In this document: in pieces, positions 59,382-64,000 of the stretch
Layout: every line of letters begins with the position of its first letter
Numbering within the stretch: the stretch's first letter is position 1
Assembly: GCA_012841065.1 (NCBI GenBank)
Contig: DUVI01000042.1
Location: 23,898 to 87,897 of the forward strand
DNA: 64,000 bases
Direction: 5' to 3'
Source of the DNA: Bacillota bacterium
GTDB lineage: Bacteria; Bacillota; Sulfobacillia; Fermentithermobacillales; Fermentithermobacillaceae
Translations under genes and position numbers: made by a program
The notes under the pieces: model-generated
What the model was told of the DNA's origin: nothing
Seen by the model: the letters and a program-made list of their open reading frames with translations, nothing else
Database searches by the model: none

Positions 59382-59503
59382 GAGGCCTCCGAAGTTAGCT
59401 CACGGGTTTGGTGAAAGGGTCAGCCCTACCGCCGCTTAAGCGGATTCACCCGGTTACAACAATGGTTCCCCCGTACCCGCCCCAAAAGGCAGGATTCGGC
59501 CTT
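59382..59503 (-). promoter_or_regulatory. Cyclic-di-AMP riboswitch (ydaO/yuaA leader)
   Basis: Reading leftward, the RNA contains the conserved blocks of the ydaO class in order: GGCCGAAUCC, GGGUACGGGGGAACC, CCGGGUGAAUCC, GGUAGGGCUGACCC, and ACCCGUGAGCUAACUUCGG with AGGCC closing stem P1. Compared from memory with the Thermoanaerobacter ydaO structure, all paired and junction elements agree. The class senses c-di-AMP and commonly controls wall hydrolase and potassium transport genes, normally turning them off. The ribosome site of the SleB-like gene lies just after P1, so control could be at translation or at an anti-terminator. Confidence 0.93.
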
Positions 59504-59516
59504 GTTATACTCAGGG

Positions 59517-59545
59517 ATTGTAACACCCTTGTGCAGGTGTTTCAT
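59517..59545 (-). promoter_or_regulatory. Predicted promoter for the c-di-AMP riboswitch/SleB transcript
   Basis: TACAAT (complement of 59517-59522) with an upstream TG (extended -10) and ATGAAA (59540-59545) at 17-base spacing. The predicted start near 59510 lies a few bases before the riboswitch 5' end. Confidence 0.5.
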
Positions 59546-59606
59546 TAGTAGGTCGCTGGAAAGCAGGGAAAATAAGGGGAGTCAGTGAGTGTTCCGGGGG
59601 CAACCG

Positions 59607-59667
59607 GAGTCCGCGAACCTGCTAGAAACACGAAAGGGCTCGCAGGCACAGTGGGTTCCACGGACTC
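59607..59667 (-). terminator. Branched stem-loop just downstream of niaR
   Basis: GAGTCCG (59607-59613) and CGGACTC (59661-59667) form an outer stem. Inside are CCTGC/GCAGG and a GTGG/CCAC mini-hairpin, so the minus-strand RNA can fold as a small three-way junction directly overlapping the niaR stop codon. No T-run follows, and its role as terminator is only a guess. Confidence 0.35.
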
Positions 59668-60184
59668 AATCTGACAGCAAGAATCCTTTGTCTTGGAGAT
59701 TCCTCTCCAATCGGTCAAGTTGGTGCTTACTGGATGCCTTGACGGTATGGAGATGGAGCCCGTCAGTAAGTGAAGACAGAAGTCCTGACTGTGTGGTCTC
59801 AATTGTTTCCATAAACCTGTCAACATCATCCGGAGTAGAGATAGAAAGCTGCCCTGTAAGCTGACCGTAAACCGGATGTTCCACTATGACATCGAGCACT
59901 TCAACCCCTGCGTTCACCATGGTCAGCAGTTCCTCGCGGGTTTGGTCAAAGTCATGCTTTACCGCAATCAGCTTGATTATACCCCCGCTCCTGGGTAGAT
60001 CCCATATTGCGTAGCCCCTGGGCGTGGCCAGTATGGACTCTCCCTGTGCCCTGAGTAGCGCTATATCCTGCACTATCACCTGTCTGGTAACTCCCAGCCG
60101 GGAAGCCAGCGACGCTCCTGTAACAGGTTGGGCGGACGCCGAGAGGATTTCCAGTATTTGGTTTCGTCTTTCATGAGCTCCCAT
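59666..60184 (-). CDS. niaR: NiaR-type transcriptional repressor of NAD synthesis (HTH-3H)
   Basis: 172 aa. Residues 5-55 are a winged helix of the HTH_11 type (RRNQILEILSASAQPVTGASLASRLGVTRQVIVQDIALLR). The remainder is the 3H domain with its three conserved histidines: KHDF, EHPVYGQLTGQL and DGLHLHTVKAS. NiaR binds niacin and represses niacin uptake or NAD synthesis genes. The ECF S-component gene 1 kb downstream has a repeat-containing operator in its promoter, so it is a likely target. Start ATG 60184 has a weak ribosome site; an ATG ten bases inside with GGAG is possible. Confidence 0.9.
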   Translation of the reverse strand: MGAHERRNQILEILSASAQPVTGASLASRLGVTRQVIVQDIALLRAQGESILATPRGYAIWDLPRSGGIIKLIAVKHDFDQTREELLTMVNAGVEVLDVIVEHPVYGQLTGQLSISTPDDVDRFMETIETTQSGLLSSLTDGLHLHTVKASSKHQLDRLERNLQDKGFLLSD

Positions 60185-60288
60185 ATGGGTTCACCAAAAT
60201 AACCAGGTACTTATGCCGGACCGCGTACAGACCTACTGGTTTCATCTTATATTGCTTTCCACACCCCGACAAGCCGGCGTCTCCACAT

Positions 60289-60425
60289 CTAAGTTTGCCC
60301 CTCAGGCTTGGTTACTACATCGTACATGAGGATGCCTGCAGCCACCGCAAGGTTCTCCTGACTCGAGCACGTCCTGTGAAAGGCCTGTACCCTCAGAACC
60401 CAGGAGTACCGCCACCGGCCTGGGG
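60289..60425 (-). pseudogene. Remnant of a SpoU/TrmH-family rRNA methyltransferase gene
   Basis: Two neighbouring minus-strand frames encode pieces of the SPOUT knot: VAVLLGSEGTGLSQDVLESG in one frame (from ~60415) and ENLAVAAGILMYDVVTK in the next frame, ending at stop 60289-60291. In intact enzymes these segments are joined by about 20 residues containing the I-P-M...S-L-N motif, which is missing here. The upstream catalytic body is absent. The fragment is therefore a decayed C-terminal tail; it lies between niaR and the terminator of the hydrogenase gene. The rest of the 358-base gap shows nothing further. Confidence 0.65.
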
Positions 60426-60497
60426 TAACCGCTCGGGCCCGGGCCTGGTTCGCTCTAGGCTTCAGTCTGGCACAGAAAATGAAAACGGGAAAACGAA

Positions 60498-60521
60498 GGG
60501 CCTGGGAACTGACCCAGGCCC
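60498..60521 (-). terminator. Intrinsic terminator of the hydrogenase operon
   Basis: GGGCCTGGG (60498-60506) pairs perfectly with CCCAGGCCC (60513-60521). On the minus strand the stem is followed by TTCGTTTTCCC. It stands about 20 bases after the hydrogenase stop codon. Confidence 0.85.
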
Positions 60522-60542
60522 ACGCTTCCATCGTTGTTCAGC

Positions 60543-62354
60543 TCAAGACCCTTCTCCGTCAACTCCCGTGCATGTGGCAGCTGCCTCATCAAGCGGAAAT
60601 ACCTCCTGCTCAATATTGCATACCATAGTTCCGTGACGGGGGCGCTTGGTGTATGTGGTATGCAAGAGCTTATGAGATCTCTCGCTCAGAGGTTTGCCCA
60701 GGAACGTATCGTACAGTTCCTTGACCGCCGGGTTCTCATGGGACTTGCGCAAAGGCATGTTCTTGTCCGCTTTATATATGGCAGCAATCCGCTCCAGCCG
60801 TATCTCTGTGTCAGTTGGGATAGGCTGACCGCCACCGCCGATGCATCCACCTGGACAAGTCATGATCTCGATGAAATGGTACTCCGATTCACCTGACGTT
60901 ATCGAGTCCAGAAGTTTCCTGGCGTTTGCGAGACCATGGGCTACAGCTACTTTCAACGTTGTGCCATCGAGATCAACCGATGCTGCTTTGACTCCCTCGA
61001 GCCCCCTGACATCTTCGAAGTCTATTTTTTCCAGGGTCTTGCCTGTGTAAAGCTCATATGCCGTCCTGACTGCCGCTTCCATAACCCCGCCAGTAGCGCC
61101 GAAGATAACCGCGGCACCTGTTGAGATTCCCAGGGGATCATCGTATTCCTCTTCAGCCAGGTTTGCAAAGTCGATGCCGACCTGCTTGATCATCCTTGCA
61201 AGTTCCCTGACGGTGAGCACATAGTCAACGTCCTGATATCCTGATGCATTCATCTCAGGCCTCTGGCATTCGAACTTCTTGGCAGTGCAGGGCATGATGG
61301 AAACCACTACCATATCTGCAGGGTCTACGCCGCGCTTCTCGGCATAGTAGGTCTTGGCAACCGCGCCAAACATCTGTTGGGGCGACTTGCAGGACGACAC
61401 ATTATCTGCGACTTCAGGGTAGAAGGTTTCCATGAACTTGATCCACCCGGGGCTGCACGAGGTTATGAGAGGCAGCGGGCCCCCCTTTGCCAACTTGTCA
61501 AGGAGCTCAGAGCCTTCCTCCATGATGGTCAGGTCGGCGGCAAAGTCAGTATCGAACACCCTGTCGAATCCAAGCAGCCTCAAAGCGCTGACCATTTGGC
61601 CTGTGCTGATGCTGCCCGGGGGCAAGCCAAAGGATTCACCGATGGCTACCCTGGTGGCAGGGGCAGTCTGGACTATCACGAACTTGCCGGGGTCCCCCAA
61701 GGCCTTCCATACCTCTTCGGTGTGGTCACGCTCGTAAAGCGCTCCGACAGGGCATACCAGTACGCACTGCCCGCACATAATGCAGGTGCTGCCACCCAGG
61801 CCCTCACCCCACGCGGGGGCAATGGTAGTGTCAAAACCCCGTCCCAAGGGGCCGATAGCGTTTACAGTCTGCACCTTCTCGCATACTGCTACGCACCGCC
61901 TGCACAATATGCACTTGTTGGAATCGCGGACTATGGCGGGAGTTGACATGTCGACCGGTCCCTCTTCTTTGGGCGACTGGAACCTGACACGCCTGATCCC
62001 GAGGCGATCCGCCAAGTTCTGGAGCTCGCAGTTGAGGTTCCTCGGACAAGTGGGGCATTCATAGGGATGATCTGACAAGATCAGTTCTACAGTGAGCTTG
62101 CGTGAAGCGCGCACCGCAGGGGTGTTGGTGCGTACCACCATGCCTGGGCGTACAGGCGTTACGCATGCGGCCTGCAGCGTCCTGGCTCCCTCTACCTCGA
62201 CTACGCAAACCCTGCAAGCTCCTATCACGTTGATATCTTTCAGGTAACACAGGGAAGGAATATCGATCCCTGCTGATTTGGCGGCTTCTATAATCATAGT
62301 GCCTTCTTCAACCGTTACTTGCTTCCCATCTATGGTCAAGGTTACCAATGCCAT
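60543..62354 (-). CDS. hndD: NADH-dependent [FeFe] hydrogenase, HndD/HydA-like
   Basis: 603 aa. Residues 1-80 form a plant-type [2Fe-2S] domain (CYLKDINVIGACRVCVVEVEG), then a His-Cys-type [4Fe-4S] region (~95-130: HPYECPTCPRNLNC), two [4Fe-4S] ferredoxin sites (CILCRRCVAVCEK, CIMCGQCVLVCPVGA) and the H-cluster: L1 TSCSPGW at 298-304, L2 MPCTAKKFE at 354-362 and L3 MTCPGGCIGGGGQP at 498-511. The small-subunit region follows (~530-590). All H-cluster cysteines (300, 356, 500, 504) are present. It likely acts as the catalytic subunit of a multimeric bifurcating or NADH-linked hydrogenase with the next upstream gene. ATG 62354 follows GGGGGGAGAG. Confidence 0.95.
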   Translation of the reverse strand: MALVTLTIDGKQVTVEEGTMIIEAAKSAGIDIPSLCYLKDINVIGACRVCVVEVEGARTLQAACVTPVRPGMVVRTNTPAVRASRKLTVELILSDHPYECPTCPRNLNCELQNLADRLGIRRVRFQSPKEEGPVDMSTPAIVRDSNKCILCRRCVAVCEKVQTVNAIGPLGRGFDTTIAPAWGEGLGGSTCIMCGQCVLVCPVGALYERDHTEEVWKALGDPGKFVIVQTAPATRVAIGESFGLPPGSISTGQMVSALRLLGFDRVFDTDFAADLTIMEEGSELLDKLAKGGPLPLITSCSPGWIKFMETFYPEVADNVSSCKSPQQMFGAVAKTYYAEKRGVDPADMVVVSIMPCTAKKFECQRPEMNASGYQDVDYVLTVRELARMIKQVGIDFANLAEEEYDDPLGISTGAAVIFGATGGVMEAAVRTAYELYTGKTLEKIDFEDVRGLEGVKAASVDLDGTTLKVAVAHGLANARKLLDSITSGESEYHFIEIMTCPGGCIGGGGQPIPTDTEIRLERIAAIYKADKNMPLRKSHENPAVKELYDTFLGKPLSERSHKLLHTTYTKRPRHGTMVCNIEQEVFPLDEAAATCTGVDGEGS

Positions 62355-62366
62355 CTCTCTCCCCCC

Positions 62367-64000
62367 TCACTCTTTCACGTCACACCGGAGGCATCGCTGA
62401 GCTTCGCGCTGGGCCTCGCGGGCATCATAACCTAGTTCCACTTCAACAAAGGAAGTGACCCTGTCCACGACAGGCAAGCACCTTCCAACTACCCTTGGCA
62501 TTTTCTCTTCAATGACCGGAGCAGTGAGTTTCCTTACGTGCTTGGACCTGGGCACTACATCAGGGGTTCCTCCGAGATATTGGTTAATCGCGGCAGCAGC
62601 TTGCTTGCCACCTTCAATAGCTTCCACCACAGTGGCCGGCCCTGTCACACAGTCACCGGCGGCAAACACACCGGGTATGGCCGTTGCCATGGTTCTCGGG
62701 TCTACTGCAAGAGTGCCGCCCCGCTTGACATTGAGCCCGGTGTCTGTGAATACATCAGATTCAGGGTTCTGCCCGATTGCCGCAATGAACACGTCGCATT
62801 CGAGGTCAAACTCGCTGTTTTCCACAGGATAAGTCCTGCGGCGGCCGGATGAGTCGAATTCTCCTGAAATCATCCTGACACACCTGACCTTCTCAACCTT
62901 GCCGTCTCCCAGGATTTCCACCGGGTTGACCATGGCTTCAATGGCAATGCCTTCGTCAAAAGCTGCCTTGATTTCCTCAGGTTCGGCAGGCATGTCTTCA
63001 CAGCGGCGCCTGTAGACCACAGTCACCTTTTGTGCGCCCAAACGCGCCGCTGAACGGGCCGCGTCCATGGCAACGTTTCCGCCGCCGACCACTACCACGT
63101 TCTTACCGCTAAGGTCTATCTGCTTGCCAAGGTTGAGATCGCGCAAGAAGACTACTCCAGGAATCACGCCATCTAGATCCTCGCCTGGAATGCCCATAGC
63201 CCTGTCTTTGTGGGCGCCGATGGCTACGAAAACTGCATCGTGATCCTCAGTGATACGCTCCCAGCTGATATCTTCGCCCACCTTGACGCCTGTGCGGATG
63301 TTTACTCCCAGGCTCTTTATGACCTCAATGTCGTGGTTCAAAGCCTCCTTAGACAGCCTGTACTGGGGAATACCCACAGCAAGCATACCTCCGGCAACCG
63401 GAAGCGCCTCGAACACTGTAACCGAGTGCCCCTGCAATGCAAGGTAATAAGCCGCAGCCAAGCCCGCAGGCCCGGCTCCGACGACCGCCACCTTCTTGCC
63501 GGTGGGCGCTTTGACGGCAGGCCTGGGCCTGGAACCATGCCTGCTTACGGCGTAATCTGAAGCAAACCGCTTGAGTTCCCTGATGGCGACAGGCTCGTCA
63601 AGCTGGGCTCTCCTGCAGCGTGACTCGCACGGATGATGGCATACCCTGCCGCACACTACAGGGAATGGGTTTTCCCTCAGGATTTCTTCATACGCTTCGT
63701 CGTAGCGGCCTTGCCTTATGAGGTCCACGTAGATAGGTACGTCAACGTGAGCGGGGCATGTATTTTGGCAGGGAGCATCAAACAATGCCGCGCACACTGA
63801 AGCGGGACATCTCTTGTCCTTGATATGGATCTCGTATTCTTCCCTGAAGTACTTGATGGTAGACAACACAGGATTGGGGGCGCTCTGGCCTAAGCCACAC
63901 AATGCGCTTTGTTTGATGGATTCGCCCAATTCCACCAGGAGCTCAATGTCCCCTTCCCTGCCTTCTCCACGGGTGATACGCTGGAGGATTTCCAGCATCC
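62367..64000 (-). CDS. NuoF-type iron-sulfur/GltD-like FAD oxidoreductase fusion, 5' end beyond window
   Basis: At least 543 codons; the 5' end is cut. Visible residues 1-75 are the C-terminal [4Fe-4S] region of NuoF/HndC ([29 protein letters not shown] with CPASVC), so the true start lies outside and the NADH/FMN domain is upstream. Residues ~75-160 hold Cys motifs for further Fe-S clusters ([39 protein letters not shown]). The rest is GltD/NfnB-like: [28 protein letters not shown] (FAD), [17 protein letters not shown] (NAD(P)) and [11 protein letters not shown]. It lies 12 bases upstream of the hydrogenase gene, indicating a joined electron-transfer unit that may bifurcate electrons (inference). 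Confidence 0.88.
   Translation of the reverse strand, partial: MLEILQRITRGEGREGDIELLVELGESIKQSALCGLGQSAPNPVLSTIKYFREEYEIHIKDKRCPASVCAALFDAPCQNTCPAHVDVPIYVDLIRQGRYDEAYEEILRENPFPVVCGRVCHHPCESRCRRAQLDEPVAIRELKRFASDYAVSRHGSRPRPAVKAPTGKKVAVVGAGPAGLAAAYYLALQGHSVTVFEALPVAGGMLAVGIPQYRLSKEALNHDIEVIKSLGVNIRTGVKVGEDISWERITEDHDAVFVAIGAHKDRAMGIPGEDLDGVIPGVVFLRDLNLGKQIDLSGKNVVVVGGGNVAMDAARSAARLGAQKVTVVYRRRCEDMPAEPEEIKAAFDEGIAIEAMVNPVEILGDGKVEKVRCVRMISGEFDSSGRRRTYPVENSEFDLECDVFIAAIGQNPESDVFTDTGLNVKRGGTLAVDPRTMATAIPGVFAAGDCVTGPATVVEAIEGGKQAAAAINQYLGGTPDVVPRSKHVRKLTAPVIEEKMPRVVGRCLPVVDRVTSFVEVELGYDAREAQREAQRCLRCDVKE

Noticed and set aside
59607..59667. Possible tRNA gene (7-bp outer stem, GTTC-like loop)
   Set aside because: Only 61 bases between stem ends, no anticodon arm of 5 bp with a 7-base loop, and no CCA or proper T-arm.
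59545..59829. Minus-strand frame overlapping the niaR 3' end
   Set aside because: Runs in another frame across niaR and the hairpin, begins without a ribosome site and has no family match.
61377..61946. Plus-strand frame of 189 codons inside the hydrogenase gene
   Set aside because: Antisense of the H-cluster region, whose motifs are unmistakable on the minus strand.
1..64000. CRISPR arrays, insertion sequences, prophage, rRNA or tRNA genes
   Set aside because: No regularly spaced repeats, transposase or integrase motifs, or tRNA/rRNA signatures were noticed on either strand when reading through.

Overview
The window looks like a chromosomal segment of an anaerobic, spore-forming member of the Firmicutes (Bacillota), probably a Clostridia-type lineage of roughly 50% GC. 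The taxonomic call is inference. It rests on sporulation and germination genes (PdaB-like deacetylase, CotF-like coat protein, YjcZ-like peptide, SleB-type hydrolase), the typical Gram-positive order recJ-apt-relA-dtd-MBL-hisS-aspS, strong purine-rich ribosome binding sites, and an NADH-linked [FeFe] hydrogenase. No rRNA, tRNA, insertion sequence, prophage or CRISPR array was seen.

Layout. 1-1025 (-): M19 dipeptidase-like gene cut by the left edge. 1234-4083 (+): four uncharacterised small genes, one a YbaB-like paralogue, then a PdaB-like deacetylase. 4094-6826 (-): thiamine pyrophosphokinase, a 0.6 kb decayed stretch, and glutamate dehydrogenase with a clear promoter and a CRP/FNR-type palindrome. 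7161-9786: spore coat protein, small membrane peptide, glutaredoxin, AbrB/PIN toxin-antitoxin-like pair, adenosine-specific kinase. 9875-35699 (-): a long leftward block holding hbd, an AI-2E-family permease, rarA, threonine aldolase, thioredoxin, coaE, polA, an ECF sigma/anti-sigma pair, aspS, hisS, MBL hydrolase, dtd, relA, apt, recJ, lapA-like, DUF559, an S9 peptidase and murJ. 35919-43431 (+): the three-gene pnt transhydrogenase operon and a two-gene ABC exporter. 43467-56626 (-): glycan genes (GT4, O-antigen ligase-like), DUF4330, HD, PRTase, a PEGA protein, crotonase, flavin reductase, a divergent class II aldolase, a DagK-like kinase, an OGG1-type glycosylase and a HAD hydrolase. 56825-57961 (+): M20 peptidase. 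58115-64000 (-): a probable niacin ECF S-component under a candidate NiaR operator, a SleB-like hydrolase behind a cyclic-di-AMP riboswitch, niaR, a methyltransferase remnant, an HndD-like [FeFe] hydrogenase, and a NuoF/GltD-like fusion running off the right edge.

The most unusual item is the transhydrogenase beta subunit (37411-39435). Its NADP-binding domain III is present twice in tandem (193-residue period), and both copies lack the Lys-Arg-Ser loop seen in the E. coli protein. Together with glutamate dehydrogenase, 3-hydroxybutyryl-CoA dehydrogenase, crotonase and the hydrogenase, it points to a redox economy built on pyridine nucleotide balancing. Other notable items are the c-di-AMP riboswitch, the NiaR-like operator lying exactly between -35 and -10, a candidate three-way-junction RNA before the ABC exporter operon, and the 1.2-3.2 kb cluster of unknown function.
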